Shown in pieces: positions 45,601 through 56,222 of a stretch of 64,000 nucleotides of DNA (position 1 is the stretch's first letter; every line of letters starts with the position of its first letter). The stretch is from Turritopsis dohrnii (lineage: Eukaryota > Cnidaria > Hydrozoa > Anthoathecata > Oceaniidae): contig BQMF02000099.1 in assembly GCA_027922465.2 (NCBI GenBank), positions 124,001 through 188,000 on the forward strand, read 5' to 3'. Position numbers and translations under genes: made by a program. The notes beneath the pieces are model-generated. The model made no database searches. It had not been told where the DNA came from and saw only the letters and a program-made list of their open reading frames with translations.

Positions 45601-45963
45601 GATCTCGATTTTCCTATCAAAGCCAATGAAAATCAGCATCACAGCATAAATGCATCAGCCCGGTTTGTCGCTTTTATGAACCGAGATCTCGGCAAGACGA
45701 AATCAGCCCTCTTTTCCTTAAGAAGGATGCAGTCAAACTTAGTTTGCTGCAAGAACCTTTCAACATGAATATACAGTGATCACATCTAATTAATTTTTAT
45801 AATGAAAGGATTGATTTTTTTATTTCAATTTCTCATGTTTTTCATGTAGACTACTCAATACAAACGTGGTGGCGGTACACTCTGCGTATGGAATATAGAT
45901 TTGTGGAAACAATTGCGACAAACCGTTCGTGATTATCATGCCTGTAATGAGGGAATATACTAG
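42602..45963 (+). CDS. Deoxyribonuclease II, five exons, one-base frameshift in exon 3
   Basis: Acid endonuclease of lysosomes or secretions that cuts DNA to 3'-phosphate ends. Exons: 42602-42696, 43567-43829, 44146-44434, 44701-45041, 45850-45963, all with GT-AG introns. Total 1102 bases, one more than a multiple of three; about 366 residues, normal for the family. Residues 1-18 form a hydrophobic signal peptide, followed by the classic 'LTCIGDNGKPVDM' start. The first HxK motif is 'GHTKG' (His127, Lys129), the second 'DHSKF' (His about 307), then 'GDINRE' and 'YKRGGGTLC'. Both catalytic motifs are intact. The extra base lies in an A-run near 44203-44207; after it the continuation ('FWLIHSVPKYP') reads in the next frame. 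It may be a sequencing error, an allele or a recent pseudogene. In several metazoans this family includes secreted toxin-like nucleases, but nothing here shows that role. Confidence 0.85.
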
Positions 45964-47210
45964 TTATTCTTTAACTTGATTCCCACCGTGCAATGACCCA
46001 TTGTTTGAACCAATCATCACGTAGCCAAATTGCTCGCTTTCCCAAACAAATTTCACAAGGTTTACATCATCACGTTTGGATGGTATAAACTCACACATAG
46101 AAACATTCACTTTGAAATGATTAGGCCAAAATGAAAGCACGATGGTTTTCATCGCACAATGGGAACTTAGCATAAAGTTACAATATTTTTGTATCAAGAA
46201 GCATTAGGATAAGGCTCACCTAACAATTGGAGACCATGAAAAGTTCTTCTTACAGTTTTTGAGGTAAAAGCTCAACGCTCAAAAGCTATAACGCAAAATT
46301 TTCGCATTGTAGTTGATCTGAATTTGTCTTGAATCGATATCTCAAGGATTTAAAAGAAGAAATCTCTTTGTTTCAAACAACGAGATATTATCGTGGCTAA
46401 GATTTCCACTGTAAAAGAATGTGAGATGATATTTTGCCTAAAATAGTTTGTATTAGAATTTTAGATAAAGTATTATTTTGTTTAGTGTTTACATTATTTT
46501 TTCTAAAATAGTTTTCTAATTAATGTGAAGGACTCGTTGTAGAGGTATAAGAATCTGTAACATTGAATAATAACACCATTGAAGATCTGGATTTGGTTAA
46601 TGGCAGAAATAAAAGTCATCCACCAAAACATCTGTTACTATCTTATAAAAGTTGTCTTTTTTCAGCACTGGGCGTCATCACAAACCAGTATATTGTTAGT
46701 GTATTTTGAATAAAATTTTGCATGGGTGAAAGTTGTTATCTGTTCCTTAAAGCACCGCAGTTGATCAGCAATCTTTTAAAAATGTCATTCCCAAACAGTT
46801 CATCTTCTGATTTCCGATAGCTAAGTATGTGATACAAACTTTGTTAAATTAGTTTGGGTAGGATGTTCAGTCACGTGACAAAATCCGTGTCCAGCTAGCT
46901 CCGCCTAGGAGATGCGTAGCGTGCGAAGTTACATTTTCGGAAAAATTATTTTAAAAGTGGCCTAATTTGAAATTCAATTATGGGCCCTTTGACAGCAGGT
47001 AAACCAGCAGTTCCGGTTGCTAGCGCTTGTTAGGTACCTACAAATTTAGGATTCAAGTGAGCCATGATCGGAAAGTCATCACAACAAAAGTTATTCACGA
47101 TATAAATTTGTTTTGGTTGCCAAATACGATTTTTGTGAACTGTGTAGTAATGGCTCGCCTCAACTATGGAAGGACAAAAAATCGTCTTTCAACTTATATA
47201 AGTATTGTTA
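45964..47210. other. Downstream of DNase II, no confident gene
   Basis: Contains the presumed DNase II 3' UTR. A minus-strand open frame of 77 residues ends directly at the DNase II stop (45964-46197); its product is unrecognised. Nothing else is seen. Confidence 0.5.
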
Positions 47211-47741
47211 CTTTAAACGTACAAACTTTCGCGGACAGAAACTTTCGCGGATTTCGCGGATTTTAGTCCAATCCGCGAAAGTTTGTCCCGCGAAAAATTC
47301 TGAATTGCTCGATCCGCGAAAGTTTATGTCCGCGAAATGTTTCAAAGTAGGCCATCCGCGAAAGTAAATGTCGACGAAAAATTCCAAAAACAGGGCATAT
47401 CCTCAAAATTTGGCAATGGAAAAAAAAAGAAAAAAAAAGATCGAAATTATATTATATTGTACTGCTTTACAAGTGTTTTGTTGTATTTTTTAATTTCTTT
47501 CATTTGTTATCACGAAAATCAAAAAATATTGTTTTCCTCTTTGAGGAATAGTTAATAGTGACCCGATCCGCGAAAGTTTATACACGCGAAATATTTCAAA
47601 ATTTGCTCTCCGCGAAAGTTTATGCACGCGAAAAAAACTTGAACTGCTCATCCGCGAAAGTTTATGTCCGCTAAATAAAAAAAATTCGCGGATGGCTTCA
47701 TCCGCGAAAGTTTCTGTCCGCGAAAGTTTGTACGTTTAAAG
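47211..47741. mobile_element. Palindromic MITE built from 'CGCGAAAGTTT' repeats
   Basis: Ends 'ctttaaacgtacaaactttc' and the exact inverse at 47722-47741, flanked by TA at both sides. At least eight further copies of 'cgcgaaagttt' or its inverse are spread along both arms at irregular spacing. The centre (47400-47560) is A/T-rich and non-coding. The subterminal arrays look like multiple transposase-binding sites. Confidence 0.85.
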
Positions 47742-48398
47742 TAAATAAAATTTGGCTATTACTCGCATAATTACATTTTTATGTTTTTGTAAACCCCCGT
47801 CTTTGCTGGCAGACCTCTTCCAGCTTCTGAAAATGCACTGCAGCACCCATGTTGAAGATGATTAAAGACTTTCAAGTTTTTAAACCCAAAACCTTCGTTT
47901 GTGAAAAGAGAACAAAAAAGAAATGAATGAAGTGATGTCATAGAAATATTCTTTACAGTTAACGAAGTCAATAAATATCCAAGAGGCACCTTATTTTGAA
48001 TAAAGTATGACAATGAGTTCGACGAAATTTGTGTTTTTCCCATTTAGATTTTGAGAAAGGGGATAAATATATTTATATATACCGTGAATGATTATTTTGG
48101 TTTCCATTTTTCTGGACAAATACTTTTGTTCCTTTAGTGTCAGTACTGCAAATTCTCTGTTTACAAACTGTGCCTAATATAGCATTTGCTGTGTTTTATT
48201 TTATATAAAAGGTTTTTCTGCTTTTTTTCTGTTTTTTCTGTGTCTTTTTTTGGCTGTTTCCCTCTAAAACATCATTAGAAGAACCAGTCAAAAAGTTGAA
48301 ACTCGCATCTTCGATCCCTGTAGAATTTGATATTAGTCAGTGACAAAAGAAGCTGAATACTTATTATATACTATTTTTATTTTTCCAAAAAGAAAATA

Positions 48399-48541
48399 CA
48401 GTAGAAACCCGATAACTCGAACCCACACAGGACCGAGAAAATAGTTCCAGTTATCGTGGGTATTTTATGAGAAAGTATTGGTGAAGGGGAATTCGAAATT
48501 GGTTCGAGTTATTGAAAGTTCGAGTTATCGGGATTCTACTG
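48399..48541. mobile_element. Tigger-type MITE, 'CAGTAGAAACCCGATAACTC' ends
   Basis: 143 bases with 'cagtagaaacccgataactc' inverted at the right, TA on both flanks, and internal 'gttatcg' or 'cgagtta' repeats. Confidence 0.85.
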
Positions 48542-48627
48542 TAATCCAAACTCAAGCATTTTAAATATCATTTCTTGCTGTCAGTGGTCACAATAATAAT
48601 ATTATTGTTCTTGTATGTTTTGCATTA

Positions 48628-48804
48628 CAGTCGACTCTCCCTAAAGCGGACACTCTATAAAGCGGACACCTCCATAAAGCGGACACATTTTCTCGGAACG
48701 AATTGAAGTTTTCCTTTAAAAATACTTTCTATAAAGCGGACACTTCCATAAAGCGGACACTTTTTGCTGGAACGAATGGTGTCCGCTTTAGAGAGAGTTG
48801 ACTG
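48628..48804. mobile_element. Tigger-type MITE, 'CAGTCGACTCTCCCTAAAGC' ends
   Basis: 177 bases, TA on both sides, with five direct copies of 'taaagcggaca' on the left and middle and its inverse at the right. The subterminal motif is the same as in the Tigger element at 37231-38440, so that element type probably mobilises it. Confidence 0.88.
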
Positions 48805-48944
48805 TATTTGAAAAAAAGATAATTCTAACTGTTCATTATTGTGTTCTTGATAACCAATAATTTATGGACAATTAACAATAATAAAAAGAAAGATAACAAA
48901 ATAACAAGATAGCAAAATAACACTCAGAATTGTGTCCAGGTTAC

Positions 48945-49190
48945 GGGGTCTTGCTCTATAAGGTATATAAGGCTAATGGGCGTGGCTCGTCAATGTCTAT
49001 TTGACAATTTTATGAGTAACATAACATTTTGAGTAACATCGTTCAAATAAGATTCTTTTCCAAACAAGCCTCTCCTGATGTGCATTTTCCAATCTCGGTC
49101 AGGGTTACGGGGTGCAGGTTGTGGGGTCTTGGTATAAGTACATATTTCTAATGGGCGTGGCTTGGTAATGTCTATTTGACAATTTTTATT
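48945..49190. repeat. Direct repeat pair of about 75 bases
   Basis: 'ctaatgggcgtggct' followed by 'aatgtctatttgacaatttt' occurs at about 48972-49013 and again at 49149-49188, each preceded by 'ggggtcttg'. Spacing is about 176 bases. It may be a terminal or tandem piece of an element bordering the Mutator-like insertion. Confidence 0.65.
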
Positions 49191-49825
49191 AGACTTATAC
49201 CTTTTAACCTTTCTTATCCAGCATCTTGTTTGTAGTACTTAAGGGGTAAGATCCCCCAAAATATAAAAATCATTACACAGGGATAAATAATGTCATTACA
49301 TGAAAGTATACAACTAAATCTAATATCCAAAATAAAAAAAAAATTCATAATGGCATCCCGTTGCTATGGTAACCTTGAAAAATCACAGAAAATCACAGAA
49401 AAGTGATACTTGCCCTGGCCAAAATATCTCAACAATGAAAGGCAGTGTTTGCTTCAGGCTTTCTCAGATTTATCTTAACAAATAGAACTATGATTTAAAC
49501 CAACAATAAGACACTACATATCAAGCTAGTATAACAGGTGGCAAGATCACTTTGAGCTAGCTGTTTTCGACATATTTCAATAACTTTATCCAGGCAAAAG
49601 ACATGTTTCAATAACTTTCTTAAAAACCTGGAGGCACATATCACAGTTTATATAGAACTAAACAATGTGTGAAAATTTCATGCCAAAATATGAAACGGTT
49701 CTGAAGTAATAATGGACGGGGCTTTGGAACATCTTGTTTTTCAAAAAACGCTGTCAAAAGTAAAAACATAGTAAATTGTTATAGAAAATCATTAATATCA
49801 ATGAAATTCTTCTTAAAAACATTCT

Positions 49826-50070
49826 AAAATGCTCCAGCTGCATACACTGTCCCTTCTACTTCCTCATTTTTATCACCAGATGTTTTCGACATACCCCGTA
49901 GGACTTTTCGACGCTTCTTTGAAGTTTCCTTGTTTTTATATTCTGCAAAGTAAATGCGTTTGCGATTTAGTTTTTGGCATAACTTTGTGGTGTATCGACC
50001 AGGTGTCATTCCCAGCTTTTCATAAATTTGAATTGAACTCTTTCTGCCAATATTGAAATTGGCCACCATC
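49826..50070 (-). pseudogene. Mutator-like transposase C-terminal tail
   Basis: 'NFNIGRKSSIQIYEKLGM' onward, 'LCQKLNRKRIYFAEYKNKE' and the basic 'TSKKRRKVLRG' to a stop at 49824. It is the end of the same protein but in the frame next to that of 50041-50766, so the internal deletion was not frame-preserving. The two frames overlap near 50020-50070. Confidence 0.65.
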
Positions 50071-50766
50071 ATATGTTCCGAATTTAACTGGTTCAAGCTG
50101 ACATATTTTGTTTTCACCTGTAACAACAATACTTGCATAACCACCTTTTACTTCCATAGCTGCCTCTAGCATTGTTTTTTTAGCAACACTGGTAACAGCA
50201 TCAGTAATGACTTTTACAGATGCATTATAATTCTTTTTACTCATTGGGCTTGGTAAATTCATCAATGCTGAAAATTTTTCAAGGCCATTGTACCCTTGCC
50301 CAATGGATCTCATGCTGTAAATGTCATATGTTTGGCCACACTCATTGGATGTTAAAAACTCTTTTCTGTAATTGCAGTGGCTACATCTGCACATCAGTTT
50401 TGAAGCAAAACCTTTCTTTTCTGAATATATTTCCTTCAACGTTAACGTGCAGTCTGTGTAACACATGGGGCAGCACAATGATTCCACAATATGACTCAAT
50501 ATTTCCATGTCTATAATTCTGTACCCTGTTGCTCGTTGATCTGATTTCTTTGGAGTGTTAGTGTCAATATTTTGTACTTTCTGGAAAGATCTTGAAGTGT
50601 TTGCTGCACTACAACCATTTTCTGAAAGAAGATTTGAAGGTGGAGTCATATGTTGTTGTTGAGTCATGATGATGTTTTGGATTTTTTTAACAGTATGCTG
50701 ATTTCCATGAAACCTGCGTTTTCTGGAAGATTTTGTCCTTTGCTTGATTCTATCAACCTTTCCCAT
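50041..50766 (-). pseudogene. Mutator-like transposase N-terminal region
   Basis: The better start is the Met at 50766 ('MGKVDRIKQRTKSSRKRRFH'), rather than the upstream in-frame Met. It begins with a basic segment, then 'GYRIIDMEILSHIVESLCCP'. A cysteine array follows ('CCPMCYTDC', 'CRCSHCNYRKEF') consistent with zinc binding, then 'GQGYNGLEKFSALMNLPSPM', the conserved block of the Mutator-like transposase domain common in cnidarians. The sequence runs to about 'GGYASIVVTGENK'. From there the expected DDE core does not follow; instead sequence passes into the C-terminal tail in another frame. Broken, not functional. Confidence 0.75.
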
Positions 50767-51195
50767 AACTAAACTGATGATTTGATATACTATATATAAT
50801 ACAAGATCAAGATTTTGTATACAAATAACTTGACAATGCAAAATACTTCTTTCAACTGTGTAACGGTTTTCAAAACTACAACAGCTAAAAAATCATGCTA
50901 AAAAGACACGAAATTCGTGGAAAACATAATAGATTTGTCGCTCTCCTCGATTTATTCATTTATTGAGCGAAACTCCTTCAAAAAAGCCTCTGATTCTTGG
51001 ATAAAATGTGTTGCTAGGGGCGTTGCTAAGGAGACATTTAGCTAGTTGAACTAAGAAAAGGCCTTTTTTCCCTATATTGTAATTATCTTTAGGCAATTTT
51101 GATGATCCCATTGGATTTCTCGATATTTTTAGCATCTCAGAATGATTTAATTATTTTTTTCAAAAATTCACTGTTTTGGGGGGTACTTCCACGGC

Positions 51196-53540
51196 AGTTG
51201 ACTCCTCCAAATTGAAAATTCCGTGGTTGAACAAATGCAGAGTGAATAATTATAATATAACACATAACTGAGTTATAGTAAGTGTGAATATTTAATTTCC
51301 TAGTAAAGAGCGATAACTGATGTAATTTATTTTAGAATATTTTAACAGAACACATGTTTTTTATATTCAAATATTCGCCATACTTGATCTCCGTCCGTCT
51401 AGGTGTTAATAACATAACTGGTCCAAATTTCGAAAGTTCTCCAATTTCCATAAAAATTTGCACAAAGAACAATAGAAAAGTGCTAACTTCAAATATGAAA
51501 GTTATTTTCCCACATTTGACCAAAATTGGGTAAATGATGTTGCAATTAGAGTATATTTGTATGTCTGTTGAGAGTAGATATGCAGTTTGTTAGGTGAGAA
51601 TTATTTTGTTCTATCTCCATTTTTGGAAAAAAAGAGCTCCGATTGTTTTCAAGCTTTTCAGGATCATTTCGGTCTTTCTCCGTGAGCTTTTTCCAAAAAC
51701 AAGCGCAAAATCTCCTTCAAACGACAGTCAGATATTGTTTTATGTCCTTATTCGTGATAACGCCTTAAAATTATTATGTTCCATCTCCAAAAGCCAAGCA
51801 AATACGGCTTGTTCTATGTACAGGTTGATACGAGGTTATTGATTTGCCCTGAAACCGCTGTTAGATAATCTTGTAAATAGTGGAGGTTGTTTGTTTGTAT
51901 TTTCAAAATGGCGAACGTGGAAGCGATTTATCAATCATAAGATGGTGATAAAGCCTTAAAATTGTATTCATTTTCTGTGATTTGAATATAATTACAAAAA
52001 CTAATGTCATGCAAATATAAGACGTCACATGAGAACATACAAAGGACATTAATCAATTGACAAAATAGCCAACCTTCGCCCTAGAAAATTTAATGCAATC
52101 TTTATATACGAAGTTTTAAAATATAAATTGCATAGATTGGTACCAAACTTATCTTTTTTCATTTTAATGTAATCTTACAAAAAAGCAACATTAATAGGAG
52201 ACATATAGGCAAACATCCTCTCAAGATCATCCTTTTTGGCCTTTGAAATCAATCTGGTAGCTTTCAAAACTTTTGCAAACGGTATTTATGGAGATTTTTG
52301 GGTAGACTTTCTGGTTTGTGGACTCTTGGTCAGTTTAGCCTGTTTAAAAGGGTCGGTAAATTTTTCTTTATATAACAGACATGATTTGGAGTGTTTTTGC
52401 GATGAACAAATGTTGAAAAATGCAGAACAGTCTTATAATTAAGCAATGCAGCAACTTGAATGAAGTTCTTGTGCTGTCTGATTGCACTTGTATTACCATG
52501 AACGGATGTTTTTGATTCACATTTGGTAGCATTTGCACCAACCCAAGTAGAGAAAATATCTCGACTGGAGAGAAGGCCCTGTCAATTTGACTATGAATAT
52601 TATCAACTTCTTGAATGCTGGAACGATTATAACTATCTCTGTCGAGAAATAAACTCTTGATGGGCAGAGCAGACTTATAACTGTTTCGATTTTGTGCGAC
52701 GCACGAGTCAAATCAAAGTATAACTTTTTTTAATGGCAGGATCATCCTTAGGAATTTTTTCCAACATTGACATTGTAGTACTGGCAATGTCATTCCCTTC
52801 CTCTTCCAGTAAAGCTCCAAAGCACACAATACCATTTCTTGTATGAACAATATATATATGTATGGTGATAGTTTTCTTTTGTATTAAAAGTTTCCTACAT
52901 TAGATTTTGGCAAGCTTATAACATTTTTTAAGCCAATACAAACAACAGCTACCTTTTCATCTTTAGTTTCACGAGCGTTACTAGTGGGTACTAGCAAATT
53001 TGAAATAATTTTTGGTCAGGGACTCCAAATACGATGTATTCAAAATGTACCAAGTATCTTTCCATAGAAAAGTTTCTTAAAGATTTTGTGTGGTTATGAA
53101 ATTTAAAACTTAATTTTCTCAGTTTAAAGAAATTGGAGATACACAATAATTCTCACCTAACGAGTTGTAAGTAAGCCACGTTCTTCAAGTCGTACGGCTC
53201 CTTGTTTTCTGAAAAACCGTATCATAAGAAAATTTAAGTACTCCAATGTACTTAGTATCAATCAGTGTACTGCATGTGTTTTTGGAAACTCTTAAAACTC
53301 TTGAACTTTTGAATCTTGTAAATATTTCTGTAGTGTAAGGCGACATTTTTTACAAAATAAGGAAGATAGATTGAAATGGGAAAAAATGAAATGAGAAATA
53401 AGAGCTGACCCCACGAGTGTCATATTCAACTGGTTCTCATTTTTAAATAGTGTTTACAAAGAAATGTACTAATCAAGAACTGGAACTTCGCGCAGATGTA
53501 ATCAAAGCCAGTTAAGCCCGTTTTGCTTTAGTAGAAAATA
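51196..53540. other. No confident gene; one inverted repeat monomer
   Basis: Segment 51400-51540 resembles, in inverted orientation, one unit of the tandem repeat at 55780-56222 ('tttgcac', 'ttccataaaaattt', 'tttgaccaaaattggg'). Open frames elsewhere in this stretch look like chance. Confidence 0.45.
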
Positions 53541-53714
53541 CAGTCAAATCTCTATAATTCGAACCTCCATAATTCGAACTTTCTCTAATTCGAACGAATT
53601 TCATGGTCCCTTCACCTATCACTTCTTTGTAAAAGAACCTCCCTAATCCGAACTTTCTATAAATCGAACATTTTTGTCAGTCCCTTCGATGATCGAATTA
53701 GAGAGAGTTTACTT
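53541..53714. mobile_element. Tigger-type MITE, 'CAGTCAAATCTCTATAATTC' ends
   Basis: 174 bases, TA on both sides, with 'aattcgaac' repeated four times on the left and 'tcgaattagagagagttt' at the right. It lies directly against the left end of copy C. Confidence 0.8.
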
Positions 53715-54302
53715 TATAAACTGGCTATCTTGTATGTTTTCAGGCAAATGTGTTTTTTTTCTTTCCTGTCAACTGTTAAGTATCAGAATAACTCTCAACA
53801 TAAAAACACTAATTGACGCAAGAAGGCTATGACCACTGCTTCCAAAACAAAAATGTTTTCACAAAATTTATTCCTAAATTTTCATATTCTTATAGTCCCA
53901 ATTTTGCCCAAATAAAGGTTTATCACAATATCTTTTTCTGATAGTTTATCATGAACACAAAATGTTCTTTTACTTTTTTCACAGGGCTGTAACGATTTCA
54001 TAATTTTAATACAGGAAGGAACGTAAGAGTTTTGGTTTATAGAATAAATAAAAAGGTGAAAAAGATAAGTAAACATTCATTAAATGTGTCTTTATTGTCT
54101 TTCTACACACATAATTTGCTTTTTATAGTTACGGCAGTTACGGAAGTGTTTCGATTTTCTTTCTTTCTTTTCCTTATAAGAAACCACATAAACTAACAAA
54201 ACCAGTGTGAACGACTTTCACTTTCAAAATAGGTAAAACAAGACTAAAACGCGACAGAAGTGCAACTAACATTATTTCGTCTCCCAAATTTTACATTATA
54301 AG

Positions 54303-55624
54303 ACGGAATTGCTCGTTCAACAATAAACAAGTTGAAACAAGGTACCCGCAAAAAGGAACCGAAAGATTACCAGCTTTTGAAACGTTACGATGTTGTTAAA
54401 TTGGAAACGTCGAGAAGCTGATATATCCTGTAGATAAGGGTAGCACGTCAATTAAACACTACGTGCACATGGAGAATATATTCAATGTAATACATGATGC
54501 ACGTGTTTCCATTGGCCACGGAGGAAGAAACCGAATGGTTAAGGAATGGGTACGAAGTACAAAAACATTGCAGGAGAATGAGTAATGGTTTATCTGAACT
54601 TATGCATTCCATGTCCAGAAAAGTCGAAAGTTCCGAAAAAGGGTTTGATTATCAAGCCAATGGTTTTCAGTGAGATAAATTCCCGAGTTGATTTGAGAGT
54701 TGATTTGAGAGATGCAGAGTCAGGCGGATGGAGAGAACAAATGGATCTTTGTATATCAAGACCATCTAACAAAATTTGTGCAACTTCGACCAGTTACGTC
54801 TAAACATGCACCTGAAATGGCTTACCAATTACTGGAAGTATTCAGTATATTCGTTGCTCCAAACATCCTGCAGAATGATCATGGAAGAGAGTTAATCGAA
54901 GAGGTTTGTTCAATGTGGGAAGCTTTAAAAATAGTGCACGGGAAACCAAGACACAACCAAAGTCAAGGATCTGTAGAAAGAACAAGTAGAGACAATCAAA
55001 GACAAGCTGACAACATGGTTGGCATTCAAACTCAACGACCCATTGGGCAGATGCGACTCACTGAAGTCAATTTAAGTAAAGGTTTCTACAGAATTGGCAC
55101 CAAAAAAAGGAATGCTCAAATCGTGGTACGCTCGGAATCAATTCACAACTTGCACAGCAGGAATCGTCGATATTGCAGTAGTGGCTTAGTGGTTAAAGCA
55201 TTGAGCTTAGGAACCCAATATTGAGGGTTCAAACCCCGCTGAGGTCGGGTGTTGAAAAAGTCACGACTCCTGGAGGTACTGCAACTAACTCGATTCCCTG
55301 ATGTATTTCGGGGAAAATGAAGGCTAGTCGGGGAGATTAACGCTATGATGAACATCGGGAATGTGTAGCCCCACTCCTTGTAGTGGCTTCGGCCTTGAGT
55401 GGAGTGAGTGATTTAAAAAAAAAAAATTGCTGATGTTCCTTCAACTGATATATCACTACGAGAATGCACGGGACAGTTATCGTTATCTGGCGGGCAAGGC
55501 TACAAACACTGAAACTTTAAGACAGCTTATCGAAACAATTCCTGCTCGTGTAGAAAAGCTAAAACACTGTGTACTTCTGAGTGCCACAGCAGCTTATCCT
55601 GTGACAATAGATAAAAGACATTGA
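54303..55624 (+). mobile_element. KRBA2-like integrase remnant inserted in copy C
   Basis: An integrase of the KRBA2/SCAND3-like group, found in Ginger or gypsy-related elements. N-terminal 'KKEPKDYQLLKRYDVVKLE' starts near 54345; 'SIGHGGRNRMVKEW' near 54515-54555 is the zinc-binding region. The core reads from 54712: 'DGENKWIFVYQDHLTKFVQL', then 'NDHGRE' (second catalytic Asp) and 'SQGSVER' (catalytic Glu). The first catalytic Asp lies in 'RVDLRDAES' in the preceding frame, so a frameshift sits between. After a SINE insertion the tail resumes with 'NARDSYRYLAGKATNTETLR'. Dead. Confidence 0.8.
55177..55425 (+). repeat. tRNA-derived SINE with poly(A) tail and ATTGC duplication
   Basis: The 5' part contains an RNA polymerase III promoter: box A 'tggcttagtgg' (55182-55192) and box B 'ggttcaaaccc' near 55227-55237, with tRNA-like spacing. 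A tRNA-unrelated body and a 3' A-rich tail (55414-55426) follow. The pentamer ATTGC flanks the element (55172-55176 and 55426-55430). Removing the element rejoins the integrase reading 'GIVDIA' to 'DVPSTD', so the insertion point is certain. Confidence 0.85.
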
Positions 55625-55779
55625 TATGTTAAGTTTTACTCTTTTGTTAGTTTTACTTTCTTAATGATCTTCTAGTTTTGTTTTATCATCACTTGCCGAT
55701 TATTTTAGAGTAAAACAAGAAGCCACTTGCCTTGAAGACTTCAGGACGTAACACAACGATGCATATCTATCCTCAAAAT

Positions 55780-56222
55780 ACAACATTGCCGAATTGCCAA
55801 ATTATGTTCAAATCTAATAAAATTACTGGTAAATTCAAAATCAACAACTTCTAATTGTGTGTTGTACAAATTTTTATGAATATTGCAGAACTTTCTAAGT
55901 TTGATCCAAATTTGGCCCGAATTACCCATTTCTGGTCAAATGCGACAAAATGACTGACAAATTCGAAATCAGCACCCTTTCAAATGTAATACATGCAAAA
56001 ATTCATGAAAATTGAAGAATATTGGAAATATGGTCCAAATTTGGCCTAAATTGCCCAATTTTAGTAAAACCTGGCAATATCATTGTCAAATTCGAAATCA
56101 GCACCTTTCAAACGTGATCCGTGAAAATTTTTATGAAAATTGAAGATCTTTCGAAATTTGGTCCAATTTTGGCCTAAATAGCCCAATTTTAGTCAAACCT
56201 GGCAAAATCATTGTCAAATATA
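55780..56222. repeat. Tandem repeat, unit about 129 bases, about 3.4 copies
   Basis: The landmark 'tttggcc' recurs at 55911, 56040 and 56168, and 'aattcgaaatcagcacc' recurs at the matching phase. The left-most unit is degraded. The units sit between the integrase remnant and the resumption of copy C. Confidence 0.8.

Larger units (their letters stand above)
49241..51192 (-). mobile_element. Mutator-like element, internally deleted
   Basis: Bordered by imperfect inverted sequences ('aaggggtaagatcccccaaa' at 49241, 'ttttggggggtacttcc' at 51174). On the minus strand it carries the N-terminal part of a Mutator-like transposase-family protein and, after a deletion junction, its C-terminal tail. 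The catalytic core is missing. The limits are approximate because the inverted ends are imperfect. Confidence 0.65.

Noticed and set aside
45964..46197. 77-residue minus-strand frame that abuts the DNase II stop
   Set aside because: No recognisable family, no splice context and no copy elsewhere in the window; listed only within the non-coding stretch.
47211..47741. Regular repeats as a CRISPR array
   Set aside because: Repeats occur in both orientations with irregular spacing between terminal inverted repeats and TA duplications in a eukaryotic context, so this is a MITE.
55177..55250. Functional tRNA gene
   Set aside because: Box A and box B are present, but the sequence continues into a SINE body with poly(A) tail and target duplication and does not fold as a complete cloverleaf by eye.
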